This document shows, piece after piece, positions 35,176-46,097 of a DNA stretch of 64,000 nt (positions within the stretch are counted from its first letter, which is position 1; each line of letters opens with the position of its first letter). The notes beneath the pieces were generated by a model. That model had not been told where the DNA came from, searched no databases, and saw only the letters and a program-made list of their open reading frames with translations. The DNA lies in contig ONZQ02000005.1 of NCBI GenBank assembly GCA_900312665.1, forward strand, positions 1,839,077-1,903,076, read 5' to 3'. The position numbers and the translations under genes are program-made. The stretch comes from Cephalotrichum gorgonifer. Its lineage: Eukaryota > Ascomycota > Sordariomycetes > Microascales > Microascaceae.

Positions 35176-35937
35176 ATGCGCTCAGCCTCTAAGATGCGGT
35201 TCCTTGAGTTTCAAGGAAATGGTACTCCGCTGTTGATGATTCATGGCCTCGGCTGTGCATCATCCTTCGAATACCCGCATGTGGCCCTGGCCCCTGCCTT
35301 ACGCGGAAGACGCATTTTCCTCATTGATTTACTCGGTTTTGGCTATAGCGACTGCCCCGATGATTTCGGATATAGCGTGGAGGATCACGCTTTGCAGATC
35401 TACCGATTCGTGGAGGAGCAGGGATTCGACGAGGTCGATATCTTCGGACACAGCATGGGCGGATCTATTGCGATCGAGGCCGCTGACCTTCTTGGAAGCA
35501 AGATAAAGCATCTTATCCTTTCCGAGGCGAACCTTGATAGCGGCGGCGGAGAGGCCAGCCGGCTTATCGCTGCGTATGAGGAGACCGACTACATCAACGG
35601 CGGTCATCTGAAGACTTTTAATGAAGCCCACGCGGACGGCGCGACAGACTGGGCGGCAACCATGCGGGCTGCCTCCGCTCTTGCAGTGCATCGCGGCGCC
35701 AGGTCGCTAGTCGATGGCGCTTCTCCCGACTGGCGCTCCCGGTTTGTCCGCCATCCGGCCCGGAAGACTTTTATCTTTGGCGAGCACAGCCTTCCGGATC
35801 CTGACACGGAAAGATTATCGTCCGAGGGTATTTTGGTCCCCGTCGTGCCAAATGCAGGACACTCGATGGGATTGGAGAACCCACATGGACTTGCAGAGGC
35901 AATAGCGGAAGGGTTGTCAGACCCCGCTCAACACTAG
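35176..35937 (+). CDS. Alpha/beta hydrolase
   Basis: Single exon, 253 aa (ATG 35176; ATG 35194 is an alternative). LLMIHGLGCASS is the oxyanion-hole strand, IFLIDLLGFGYSDCP the second, and VDIFGHSMGGSIAIEAADLL the nucleophile elbow with Ser93 in G-H-S-M-G-G. PNAGHSMGLENP supplies the catalytic His. The acid is probably the Asp in EHSLPDPD. The compact intron-less form resembles bacterial esterase/lactonase-like hydrolases, so transfer from bacteria is possible but unproven. No signal peptide. Confidence 0.87.
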   Translation: MRSASKMRFLEFQGNGTPLLMIHGLGCASSFEYPHVALAPALRGRRIFLIDLLGFGYSDCPDDFGYSVEDHALQIYRFVEEQGFDEVDIFGHSMGGSIAIEAADLLGSKIKHLILSEANLDSGGGEASRLIAAYEETDYINGGHLKTFNEAHADGATDWAATMRAASALAVHRGARSLVDGASPDWRSRFVRHPARKTFIFGEHSLPDPDTERLSSEGILVPVVPNAGHSMGLENPHGLAEAIAEGLSDPAQH

Positions 35938-36603
35938 CTTTTTAAAACGCGAGAAATTTTTGATAGGCATTCTCGCGAGAGGGACAGGTTCATCGTCCTC
36001 GTGCTTTTGGGGTTGGATTTTTTTGCGTCTTTATTTTTGTTTTCGCCAACGATACGAGGTATTTCTTGTCGGTTATGAAGGGAAGGCGATGCCCGGGTGG
36101 GCACAGGGTGAGAACTAGGGTCCGTTTTAGCATCATGTACATATTCATGAATACAATGCCTTATGATCTCGATCCAGTTCCTCTCCAGAGTGACTCTCCC
36201 TGCAGCCGCTTTCACTAGCAGGCGCTGCGGCGGCACATTTCGACAAGAGAATTGCCCGACCACTCACCAGAATGGCATGGACCGAGCGTACACATGTTTT
36301 AGGTCAATGATGGAACTTGGTGTTGTTCGTAGTACTGGCGGAACTGCCAACACCGCGCTGAGTCAGGCAGGGAGGGGGGGGGGGGAATATGGGGGCTGTG
36401 CACGAGAGCAACTATTTAATTATTCGAATCCACCCACAACAAAATCATTTGAACAACCGCCAAAGCGTGACCTCCGTCACTGTAGACACAAACTTCAAAG
36501 CTTAAGTGCCTTCAGGCTCAAACCACCACAAGAGAATCCAGAGGCGTAAAAAGGCCATATACTATAAGGCCACCAGCGCTACAGCCATTCCGAATATTTA
36601 GAA
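35938..36603. other. Intergenic region
   Basis: Holds a G-run near 36372-36384 and an AT-rich promoter-like region before the ankyrin gene. No coding content. Confidence 0.5.
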
Positions 36604-37996
36604 ATGCTCGCCGATTTGCCAAACGAGCTGCTCCAATGCATCGCAGCCTCCCTGGACGCCGAGAGGGACATCGCCGCCCTTGCCCGGACGAACCAGAATT
36701 TCTTCCGTCTACTTGGCCCCTACCTCTACCGCCGCAACACCGAGTTTTCTGGATCCTCGGCGCTGTTCTGGGCCGCCGTCAACGGGCGACTTGAGACGGC
36801 GAGGAAGTCGATCGAGGCGGGCGCCAGCGGGAAATGCCGCTCGCCCAAGGCCAAGGGCGGGCGCAGCTGCGGGGGCCCCGGGGCCCCGCGCGTGCAGCCC
36901 ATTGTCGGCCGCTATATTAGTGGGCCATGAGGAGGTTGTCAAGCTCCTCCTGGACTTGCCTTCGTCCGACATCAACCACAGGGGCTTGTGGGGCCGGACC
37001 CCGCTGTACTGTGCTGTGGAGATGGGTCGCGACAGCATCGCCAAGTTGCTACTTGACTCGGATGGAATCAGACCCAACAAACGCGATGAGGATGGCATTA
37101 CCCCAATGTCTTATGCAGTGCAGGTGGATGAGGATGCGGTAGCCGAGGTGCTGATCGGCTCGGACAAGGTCCACCCGGAGGTCGCGGACAAAAGGGGACG
37201 GACGCCGCTTTCGTGGGCGGCGGAGGCCGGAAACGTGGCCATGGCCCGGCTGCTGATAAATTCGGGCAGGGTGGTTGTCGATTCTGTGGACTGTAATAAC
37301 CAGACGCCGTTTTCCTGGGCGGCTTCCGCAGGCCATCTCGAAATGATAAAGTTGCTACTAGAGTCGGGGGCTGTCGACCCTGACTCGAGAGACATATACG
37401 GCCAAACGCCACTCTCCCACGCCGCAAAATGGGGGACGAACAGCAAACAAGCCGAGGTCATCCAGCTGCTCCTGGACTTGAGCGGAGTCGATCCTGATTC
37501 GAGGGACGACGCTGGGATGACACCATTCTCCAATGCTGTCGTAGCCGACAATATCATGGCCGCTCGGGTACTCATAGACTCGGGGAAGATCGACCCTAAT
37601 TCCCGGGATCACGGCGGGAGGACGCCATTCTACCATGCAGCTAATATCGGTGCCGCAGATATCGTTGACCTGCTACTTGGCTACGACGACGTGGACCCAA
37701 ACATCCGAGACGACGCTGGCCGCACGGCTCTCACCGCTGCCGTACTGTTCGGATACGGAGCTGTCGTCAAGAAGCTCCTCCAGTCGAGCAGGGTCGCGGA
37801 TTCAGATCCCAAGGACAAGCACGGCAGGACGCCGCTCTGGTGGGCTGCTCGGAACAATCGTGTCATTGTCGGCGAGATACTGTTGAGCCATGGAGGGTTG
37901 GATGTTGAAATGAGGGATGACGATGGCATGAGCCCCTTGGATATTGCGATCGCGCATGGATGTGAGGGTTTCGTCACGCTGCTGCGACAGCAATAG
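36604..37996 (+). CDS. F-box/ankyrin-repeat protein, with a one-base frameshift
   Basis: Starts MLADLPNELLQCIAASLD, an F-box, with LYRRN ending it near residue 43, then ALFWAAVNGRLETARKSIEAG, the first ankyrin unit. At least nine further repeats follow, many of the form RTPLSWAAEAGNVAMARLL. Ten or so units would bind a substrate for an SCF ubiquitin ligase or act as a scaffold. The frame changes by one base between 36838 and 36892, inside a run of alternating C and G tracts. The spacer there is 55 nt, while the decayed paralogue has 39 nt, a multiple of three. No splice sites fit. Without the shift the product would be about 463 aa. Either a homopolymer error or an early inactivation. Confidence 0.85.
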
Positions 37997-38639
37997 TTGA
38001 CATTGGACCAAATTCAACCCGCTGGGAGATGTGGCTTACTCGAGTTGGGACTATTCCGGATACGCTGAACAGGCGCAGAGACGGCAAATCTCGACAAGCG
38101 TACATATTGCCCGTTTACGCACTAGGATGGTGTGGACCGACTGTACACACTTCACGGATGCAGAAGATATTACACCCCCCTGTCACTGCACACGCCCTCG
38201 CGGGCTGCCATGCAATCGAGTTCAATAACTCCACACGTTGTGCATTCCACTGTGTCCAACACATTCAACAGCAGCCTCAGCGGCCTCTTATAAAACGCCG
38301 TTAGCCGCCAGCTCGGGCTCTTGTGGGCATGAGATTTCTTTGTCCTTTTATTTTATGTGACAACTCTCGTCTTTGCGTACTCCGTCGCCTCACTGTTAGT
38401 GAGCTACACCAGTCCCGAAGAAATCAACAGTACAGTCCAGCTCAATCGCTCGGCCTGCCAGGCTTGACTCCCGTGTTATTTATTCGGCGACGAGCAGCCC
38501 TGCGCCAGATCCCCCGATAGCTATCAAACAGCCAAGAATACCCCACCGGAGAACGCACCATTTGTTCATTGCGCCCCCCACTTGCGCCCCTTCAACGCCT
38601 CAAATCTCTCCGGACTTAAGTGCTCTATCTAGCCCAAAG
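37997..38639. other. Intergenic region
   Basis: 3' flank of the ankyrin gene and 5' flank of the HET gene. No gene recognised. Confidence 0.5.
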
Positions 38640-40740
38640 ATGGCAATCTGTAAAGCGTGTTTGAGTGCCGTTCAGCAGCTCCGTCCCCACGACCGGTTAA
38701 GTCGCGCTGCTATACCCCGTGTCATCCGGACGGTAGCGAGATGTCTCCCCGGCACGATGCTAGGTTGTTGGATCTGCGCCAAGTTCGCAGCCTGGCTAGA
38801 TGCCAAAGAGCCTGACCTTCTAGCAAAGTGGCGCATACAGCCGCTTCAGGTCGAATATTCGGAGGTCGGTGGCGTCGGATTTGTCAGTTCTACCGAAGAA
38901 ATCATCTTTCTCATGGGTGTCGGCCCTCCCGGTCGTGGACAAGACGATTATTGTGTTGTCTCGCTGAGCATTATCTCCTCTCAAGGTCAGTCACTTGACC
39001 ACACCCCGGGGTATCTAATGCTAACAACAATACTTAGAGCATACGATTATTACATCGCAACGCTTGAGTCGCATATTGGACGACCTAACGTTGGCAAAGA
39101 CCTGGCTCGATCGATATAGGGCCGAACACAAGGGGTGCAAAGACGAAAGCCAACCCTGGTACCCTACGCGATTACTTGATCTTGAGCCCGGCGGGCGAAC
39201 TATCAAACTCGTTATCACGGCCAATGTCCTGCCCACGGGGCCGTATATGACTTTGAGTCACCGCTGGTCCGACGAAAGATATACAAAACTGGAATCCTCG
39301 ACCATTGGACAGCTTCAGAAGAGGATAGAAGTGCTGCACCTGCCCAAGTCGTTTCAGGATGCCATCCGAATCGCTCGTCACTTAGGCGTGAGGTACCTTT
39401 GGATCGACTCCCTATGCATCAAGCAGGATAAGGGCGATCTGTCCGACTGGATGGTAGAGTCACAAAAGATGAGTCGCGTATATTCCAGTGCGTGTATGAA
39501 CATCTCCGCCACTCGGTCAGCGGACGGGACAGAGAGCCTACTCGACAAAAGCTGCTGGGCTGCGAAGCATCCCACCCAGATCCAGCTTGATAATGCGGAT
39601 GGAAGCCCCCGGGAGTATAGCATCATCGACGGCGATCTCTGGGAGGATGAGATCGAACAAGCCCCGTTGAACTCTCGCGGCTGGGTGTTCCAGGAACGAT
39701 ATCTGGCTAGAAGGATTGTTCACTTCGGCGTCACCCAGCTGGGGTGGGAATGCCGGCAGTCCCGCGCGTTAGGGATGTTGCCCCACGGGTTGCCAGCGTC
39801 ACTCGGAGTACCTAGCAGCAAACGCCGAATGATCGGCTCCGATGCAGCAGCCCCATCCATCAGCTCTCCTGGATCCGGCAACACCAAGTTTGCAGAGGAG
39901 TGGTCTGATCTAATGAATCAGTATTCGAGATGCGAATTTACCTATTCCAAGGACAAACTTGTTGCCCTCGAAGGAACAGCTGCCAATACCTTGGAAACCA
40001 GGGACAACGACGCATACGCTGCGGGGATGTGGAAGAGCTCTGCGTTGTATGATCTTCCCTGGTGGAGAGACGACAACTTCCGGGGCCAATACCCCATTAC
40101 TTCAACAGCACTACGCGCCCCAAGCTGGTCATGGGCATCTGTTGATGGAGAGGTGAACTTTCCTCTTCTCCACGGCTCATATTCTAGCCTCCGGGAGAGT
40201 TATTCCGCAGTCAAGGGCATAAGCAGCGAGACGACAGTCGACAACACCAACGTCGTTACTACGGGGACACTCGAGATGGAGTGTATGTGTCTTCCGATAA
40301 CTCTCAATGTCGAGGAGAACGAGGTAACCAGCTTCACTACGGCAGGGCTCCTGTTCTCTGCGGAAGACAAAATGCTAGGAGTGTCTATTTACCTAGACTG
40401 CCCGGCCGAACCCAAGGAACTGGTGGTGTGCGGGCAAGAGCTCTCCTTCGTGCCTCTTTTCGCAACGACGCATACGCTGTTCGGTCTTCTTCTGATGTTA
40501 CGAACTCGGTCCAAGGAATTTCAGCGAATCGGCGCAATTGATATTCCCATCATGGAAGAGGGAATTCCGGGCGCGGCTTTGCAGCAGGAGGGGCTCTTCG
40601 TTACTGAGTCCGCTGCCCCGGCGCAGTTCAGGGGAAGTCGGCTGGGGGTCATGTCCCAGATATGGAAGAAGCAAGCCCTAGAGTTGAGGCGCCATCTTAG
40701 TCACAGCTCGAGTAGCCGTGAGCTCATTCGAATTTCATAG
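38640..40740 (+). CDS. HET-domain protein, intact
   Basis: Exons 38640-38985 and 39038-40740; 682 aa. The 52-nt intron (GTCAGT, branch GCTAAC, ACTTAG) keeps frame. Starts MAICKACLSAVQQL with paired Cys near the start (C4, C7) and GCWICAKF, as in the 899-2975 gene. HET signature: YMTLSHRWSDERY, KSFQDAIRIARHLGVRYLWI, DSLCIKQDKGDLSDWMVES, SRVYSSACMNISATRS and NSRGWVFQERYLARRIVHF. This subfamily has the C-terminal APSWSWASVDG motif. Here it is complete and undamaged, which makes it the intact counterpart of the broken HET gene at the left edge. Confidence 0.93.
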
Positions 40741-41269
40741 CTTCATCACCAGTCTGTCGAAGATCCACTATAATTGGATTTGGTGAAGTTCGTCCTACGA
40801 TGCGTGATACGTCTTGGGATGATTCTGGAAACAGAGGGATAGAACAGAAAACAGGAATTTGACTAGACGGTATAATATGGTACCGCGCGCTCTAACTCTG
40901 TGACTAAATCCCCTGATAGGTCATCACAAATAAGAATAAACGAGTTTCGTGAGCGGCAGGGCCATGACGACGCGATTGCAAAAAAAAAAAAAAAAAAACA
41001 AAAAAAAAAAAAAAACCCCCAAAATAGCCATGGATGTAAACTGAAAGTTGAGAATATCCCAAGATATTAACTGGCACCGAGCTCTTCCCTTGCCTGGAGC
41101 CCCCTCTGGGTTCCACACATGTCGTTTTCCACCCGTTCTCCTTAGTACAATAGGGCCTGATGGCCAATTAGATTTCAAAGCAAAAGATAATCCACTCCGT
41201 TCCGGGTAGAAAGCTTTACCACGGTGTACTGCGGGTCTCAGAGAGATGTGGTGCAAAAATGAAAGAACA
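40741..41269. other. Intergenic region with interrupted poly-A tract
   Basis: Contains A19-C-A16 at 40980-41015 and, on the minus strand, the Pol III terminator TTTTT (41256-41260) of the tRNA gene. No coding content. Confidence 0.6.
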
Positions 41270-41359
41270 TGATTCGGCCCGGGCTCGATCCGGGGACCTC
41301 TTGTGTCCAGCACCTTGTGGATGTTAGACAAGCGTGATAACCAACTACACCACCGAACC
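41270..41359 (-). tRNA. tRNA-Val(AAC) with 16-nt intron
   Basis: On the minus strand the acceptor stem, D arm and variable loop are the same as in tRNA-Val(CAC) at 5.6 kb. Anticodon stem CTTGT/ACAAG and loop C-T-AAC-A-C are interrupted after base 37 by an intron at 41306-41321. The T stem is CCCGG/CCGGG, but the T loop reads ATCGAGC instead of TTCGAAC, so base 54 is A rather than T. The gene is otherwise complete, with a terminator downstream. Confidence 0.9.
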
Positions 41360-41835
41360 GGTGATCTGCTGTGTGATTGGCGTCCCTCCGGTGTCTAGAT
41401 TTGGGACCGTACACCGGATACGGCGACGCCTATTGCTGGCCGCACCGCACTGCGTTCCACTCGCCCCCAGTCCTGCGCAGAGAACGCTGAACCCGAACAT
41501 TCCTTATTGAGACTCCTTGAGTAGAAACGAAGCCAGCTCGTAACTACCATTTTACATGACTGCCCCAGATCACGTGATTCACTGGGCCGGCTTGCATCGC
41601 ATTGAGGGCGATCGCCATTAGGCATCCATCATGTGTCGCGAGTGATGCTTGAACACGAGCAAAACCTTCCACACGTTACAAGCAGGCATTTGTACCCATC
41701 CACTCCCATGCCCTACATTGAAGTATCTTACTTGGATTTGTACTGTTCAACCATTCTGATATTTTTCTCTTTAATTATTCGCGTCGACTTCGTTGCAACC
41801 ATCAGCTCTCCTCCGGTCTTGACACGCTCCACAAA
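41360..41835. other. Intergenic region
   Basis: 5' flanks of the tRNA and of the VOC gene. Nothing recognised. Confidence 0.5.
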
Positions 41836-42345
41836 ATGCCCAGTGGGGGCCTCGAACAGACCCCGCCAGCATCATCTCAGGCCAGGGATGATCCCGGTTT
41901 GCAACAGAGGGCGGGTCCAACTGCCGCTAGAGACAGCGCTCCCAGCTCCACAACAACACTCTCCGCCGCGACACCCAAACTCCAGTCTATCTGCCCCGTC
42001 TTCTCGACCTCGGACCTCGACCGCTGGCTCGACCACTACCGCACACTTGGATTCGACGTCGATAGATACGGCGACGAGTATGGCTTCGCGAGGCTTGACG
42101 GCATCGAGATACACGTCTCCGTGAACCCGGATCACGATCCAGCAACCACTGCGGGCTGCGCCTACGTGCGTGTGGACGATGCGGACGCGTTGCACGCTCG
42201 GTGGTCGACCGTCGAGGGCGGCCGCGGGCCGGCGCCTGTAGACACAAGCTATGGGCTGCGGGAGGGTGGGCATCTCGACCCGGATGGCAACCTGATACGA
42301 TACGGGTCATCGATTACGAGGCCCGCACAGGAAGAGGGAGCCTAG
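41836..42345 (+). CDS. VOC-fold bleomycin-resistance-like protein
   Basis: Single exon, 169 aa. After a disordered Pro/Ser/Thr-rich N-terminus of about 45 residues comes one VOC (glyoxalase/bleomycin-resistance) unit: ICPVFSTSDLDRWLDHYRTL, GFDVDRYGDEYGFARLDGIE, a strand IHVSV, AYVRVDDADALHARWSTVE and GGHLDPDGNLIRYGS at the end. BLMA-type proteins bind bleomycin-family glycopeptides without modifying them. One domain, no obvious metal triad, hence a binding role is likelier than catalysis. Lack of introns and high similarity of its pattern to actinobacterial proteins suggest transfer (inference). Confidence 0.82.
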   Translation: MPSGGLEQTPPASSQARDDPGLQQRAGPTAARDSAPSSTTTLSAATPKLQSICPVFSTSDLDRWLDHYRTLGFDVDRYGDEYGFARLDGIEIHVSVNPDHDPATTAGCAYVRVDDADALHARWSTVEGGRGPAPVDTSYGLREGGHLDPDGNLIRYGSSITRPAQEEGA

Positions 42346-44247
42346 AAGCCGGGACTTGACTACAGTGGGCTATAATGATGGGTGGATGGGTAGGAGGGGT
42401 TACAGGGGTGGGGGGTGGTATGATACATATCTGGACTTTGATGCCTAGAATCCTAGCTGAAAGAGCAGGGAGAGTGTGGAATACAGCTTGCAGGGCTCCA
42501 CAGGAGATGAGATTCTTGTAGCTAAAACATCGGCTAGTTGTGACAGCGAGCCTGACATTTCACATGCGTGCTGCGCTCTACGGGTTCATGGCGTGGATGG
42601 ACGGATTGGGGGCAGATGTATTGCACGCAGTCCCACACAAACGTGTACCCCGTCCGACTTGCAGGCGGGGAGCACCTTGTGAAAATTGTAGTGCTGAGGT
42701 TTGAAACCCGGAAACCGGCATTTGTTGACGTCGTCATCACTCGGTTTGAATGTGCTGGGGAAGCACTTGGGGCATGGGCGCGTAAGGTTAATCTGGCATG
42801 GGTGGTGGGTGGAAAGTAAGAATCCGGGCGAAGACATTCCGAGGAGACAAAGACCAGCCTCCAGCCCTAAGATTCCGTCACCTTGTAACTGTCGCTCAGA
42901 GTAGATGCCAATGCGAGAGCGGAAGATGTCCATGCTCTTCCCCGGTTGTTGTACCCGTCTTGGCCAGCCCTGTAATCTTGGCGAACATAAGCCAGTGATA
43001 TAATACAAACTGCTCCCTCCCGAGCACAATGGGGGGGTGTAAAAATGACATTTTGGCCAACTGGGGTTAAATATTCTGACAATCTCTACAAAGCAATGGA
43101 GCTGGTCCAGCATACATTCGAGTAATGGACTGCCGGAGGCCGGGGTAACTAATAATAAGCGCCGTCTTGCGTCTCCAATCATAATCTTCGATTCGCGGCT
43201 CAAAAATAAGCCTCCTTTCCTGCCTTGCGAGGAAATGACAAGGGGACGAAAGAAGGCGCCCGATTTCCCCACACACTCTCGAAAAAAAGAAGATGAGAAG
43301 AAAACTTTTCAAAGTGTAAGTGTAATTTCCGCACAGCAGATCAAAACAAAATTAGTACGCATGATGTCCGGGGCGGGCGGCTATAGGGTCTTCATCTCGT
43401 GGGTGGGCGTCGCCAGGGCGTTTGGATCTCCAAGTGCGTTGAAGGGGAAGGAGTCGCCCTGTGAACGAACAGTTTGAGTGGGATTTTACAGGCTGCCCTG
43501 TCTTGCTATTTATCTCTGGAGAGTTGCGTGTGTCCTCTATCATAGTTTGAACGACTTCCCTTTCGCTCGCTTCCTGAGACTGACCCGGCAGGAGACGGGG
43601 ACACGAGAGAACGGCAAGTGTAATTTCCGCCCATGCGGGTAGGGCTGGGTGATTCCTGCGATCTGCATAATAACAATGGGTAACGGGTAATCAAAGTACA
43701 TCCTCATACAAGTATCGGTAGTGCAGGTTGCAGAGCTACCCACTGACGGACACCATTACTGGTATTATTATGCAGGGGATGGTACCGTTGTGATTAGGGT
43801 GCTATTTTCGTTCCTTCGGCCAAGCGCTAGCCCTTCTCATCCAGCGGGCTAAGACCGATTAGAACATTGTAGGAGGAGGCCCCAACAAAGAATACCCTTG
43901 TCGCCCCAGAAAGGCCCGCGCCTAGTTAATTAGTGATGCAACAGAACCCCTGTTCTTATTCGACTTCCGAGCGATCTTACTTGAATGTCCTATACTACCG
44001 GGTGGACATTAAGCCGGGCCTGAGAAATGGTTTCTCGCGGTCCCGTCGTCTGTCTTTGTATATAAGTCGAACCGCTCCACTAGTCTCGTCTAATCTTGTA
44101 ACCTCTCTCTGCATCAGCTTCAACTGTTCATACACTCATTTACACACTCCTTTACAGGATTCAGTCACTCATTTGCAGAGTTCCAACACTCAATTCTACT
44201 ACCCAAACACCACTCGTTTCCACCGATCCCACACCCGAAACTCGACA
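42346..44247. other. Long intergenic region
   Basis: About 1.9 kb. A 228-codon minus frame at 42586-43272 has no recognisable feature. A TATA-like element (tgtatataag) lies near 44055, about 190 bp before the secreted-protein ATG. Confidence 0.5.
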
Positions 44248-44781
44248 ATGAAGTTCCTTCCCGTCCTCGCTCTGGCCCTCATGGCCTACACCGACGTCGC
44301 CGACGCATGGTCTCTCAAGGTCTACAAGAAGCCCAACTTCAAGGGCGCCTACTCCTACATGAACGGCAAGTCCAAGTCTGGCGGAAAGTGCCGCAAGCTC
44401 AGCGCTCTGCACGGCCCGAACATGTCCGGCATCAGCCGCTCCAAGTCCTTCAAGTCGTACGACACCAAGGCGAACAGCCTCTGCTCCGTCGCCTTCTACC
44501 ACACCAAGAACTGCTCCGGCGGGAAGGGAGATGCTGGCGAAGGATACGGTACCTTCACCTGGAGCGGCTCTGCGAAGGACGGATATTACTCGTTCTACAT
44601 CAAGTGCGGCAAGCTGAAGAGGCGCGACCTCGAAGGTGGCGAGTGGAACGCTACGGAGGCCGCCCTGGCGGATATCGATCTGTCCGACGAGTACGATCAC
44701 GAGTTCGATGACGTGGAAGGCCTCGAGTGGGAGGAGGACGACGACGGGGATTTTGAGGAGGGTGAAGGGTTCGAGGAGTAG
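44248..44781 (+). CDS. Small secreted protein with acidic tail
   Basis: 177 aa from ATG 44248 (context CGACAATGAAG). Residues 1-20 (MKFLPVLALALMAYTDVADA) form a clean signal peptide ending in A-D-A. The mature part, WSLKVYKKPNFKGAYSYMNG, with GGKCRKLSAL, NSLCSVAFYHTKNCSGGKG and SFYIKC, resembles single-domain secreted proteins of the beta/gamma-crystallin kind, with four Cys probably forming disulfides. K-R-R just before the tail is a possible Kex2 site. After it, the last 50 or so residues are strongly acidic (GLEWEEDDDGDFEEGEGFEE). The positive core and negative tail suggest a pro-protein or self-masking. Candidate effector or antimicrobial; no exact family recognised. Confidence 0.78.
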   Translation: MKFLPVLALALMAYTDVADAWSLKVYKKPNFKGAYSYMNGKSKSGGKCRKLSALHGPNMSGISRSKSFKSYDTKANSLCSVAFYHTKNCSGGKGDAGEGYGTFTWSGSAKDGYYSFYIKCGKLKRRDLEGGEWNATEAALADIDLSDEYDHEFDDVEGLEWEEDDDGDFEEGEGFEE

Positions 44782-45140
44782 ATGCTGAGACGACACGTTC
44801 GACTCTCCATCGACACTCCCCTGATGCATCTGAGGAACGGAGAGGATGACCGGCTTCCTCAGTGGGGTTCGGACAGTACATGAACGTTGGGATCTGTCGT
44901 TATTCTTCTTGACTGGTGTAATGGTCCCCAGCATCCCTGGGTAATAGCACTAGTTCCTCTATTTAATAATAGACGGGGTAAATTAATAGTCTGCCTGTCT
45001 TTTTTTAACACCAGCAACATGTCGCCGGCGATTAATAGCTACATAGGATAGAGGCTATAAAGCAGGAGTATGATATCAACCAGCTGTGCTGAAGGGACGT
45101 CGGGGCTGGTACGTCCATTCACACTCGGGGCCCTCCAGTC
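44782..45140. other. Intergenic region
   Basis: Convergent 3' flanks. Nothing recognised. Confidence 0.5.
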
Positions 45141-46097
45141 TCAGCCTCTAAGCAAGCCCTTGTTCTCGCTCAGCCATTGCTCGAATGTCGTCGACAGCGT
45201 TCCCGTGTACTTTTCAATATGTGCCGAGGCCTCCCCAAATATATCCTCTGCATAGAACCCATCATCCCCGTCCACGCCACTCCTGGCTCTCAAAAGCGCC
45301 ACGATATTTCTAGCCAGAATCTCAGGCTTGTCTTTCGAGAGGATGCTGACATACTCCTCCTCGCCAACGCCGGTTACTTTGAAAATCTTCCCAACTGCCC
45401 TCCCCAGCACGGACGCCCCTTCTACCTGAGATAGCAGCTGCGGTCCATAGAGACGTATGGCATTGTACTTCCCATCAGTGCCGCCAAGCGCCGCTGGCCG
45501 CCCTTGGACAAGGACCGCGCCACCCACACGACCTATATCCTCGGGGGCGATCCAGTCCAATTTGGCCTCCGGATACGCAAGCCTCATATCGTCAGCCCGG
45601 ATCATCTCCACCCACCAAAGCGCATTAGTGTTGAAGAACCCGGGTCGGAGTGCCACGTATCCCTGTCCCCCAAACGTCTCCTCGAGACTTATCTCCGCCT
45701 GCGCGTGGACCCAAGATATAGCGTCGTCCGGCTTAGCGGACCTCGGATCTCCCCGCACGCCTGCACTGCTGAGAAAGACGATGAACTTGATCCCGGCTGA
45801 CTTGAGTGCTTCGAAAGCTGACTTCATGCCGTCGGGCATGCCGAATGCAATGTAAACGAATGCCCGTGTCGCGTTGGTCGTGGCTACTGCGGCACGAAGC
45901 GTCTCGGGGGCTGAGAGGTCGGCCTTCACCCGCTCGAAGCCGCCTGCCCTCTCTTGTTCAAGAGTGAGGCCCGGAATTGATTTGTCCATGTCCCTGACGG
46001 CGAGGAACACCTTTGCGCCACGGTCTTTGGCGGCGCGAGCCGCGGCAGCGCCCACCGTTCCAGTCGCCCCGAAGACGATGACATTGACAGAAGACAT
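45141..46097 (-). CDS. NmrA-like NAD(P)-binding protein
   Basis: Single exon, 318 aa. Rossmann start NVIVFGATGTVGAAAARAAK (GATGTVG at 10-16) is followed by KVFLAVRDMDKS, KFIVFLSSAGVRGDP and YVALRPGFFNTNALWWVEMI, and DIGRVGGAVLVQG, the order of atypical SDRs of the NmrA/isoflavone-reductase type. The usual SDR Tyr-x3-Lys is not seen, consistent with NmrA-like redox sensors or reductases. Cytosolic. Neighbours give no pathway. Confidence 0.87.
   Translation of the reverse strand: MSSVNVIVFGATGTVGAAAARAAKDRGAKVFLAVRDMDKSIPGLTLEQERAGGFERVKADLSAPETLRAAVATTNATRAFVYIAFGMPDGMKSAFEALKSAGIKFIVFLSSAGVRGDPRSAKPDDAISWVHAQAEISLEETFGGQGYVALRPGFFNTNALWWVEMIRADDMRLAYPEAKLDWIAPEDIGRVGGAVLVQGRPAALGGTDGKYNAIRLYGPQLLSQVEGASVLGRAVGKIFKVTGVGEEEYVSILSKDKPEILARNIVALLRARSGVDGDDGFYAEDIFGEASAHIEKYTGTLSTTFEQWLSENKGLLRG

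Noticed and set aside
42586..43272. 228-codon minus-strand frame
   Set aside because: No recognisable domain, odd composition, crosses sequence with noncoding look.
44161..44934. 257-codon frame antisense to the secreted-protein gene
   Set aside because: Mirror of a real gene with strong codon bias.
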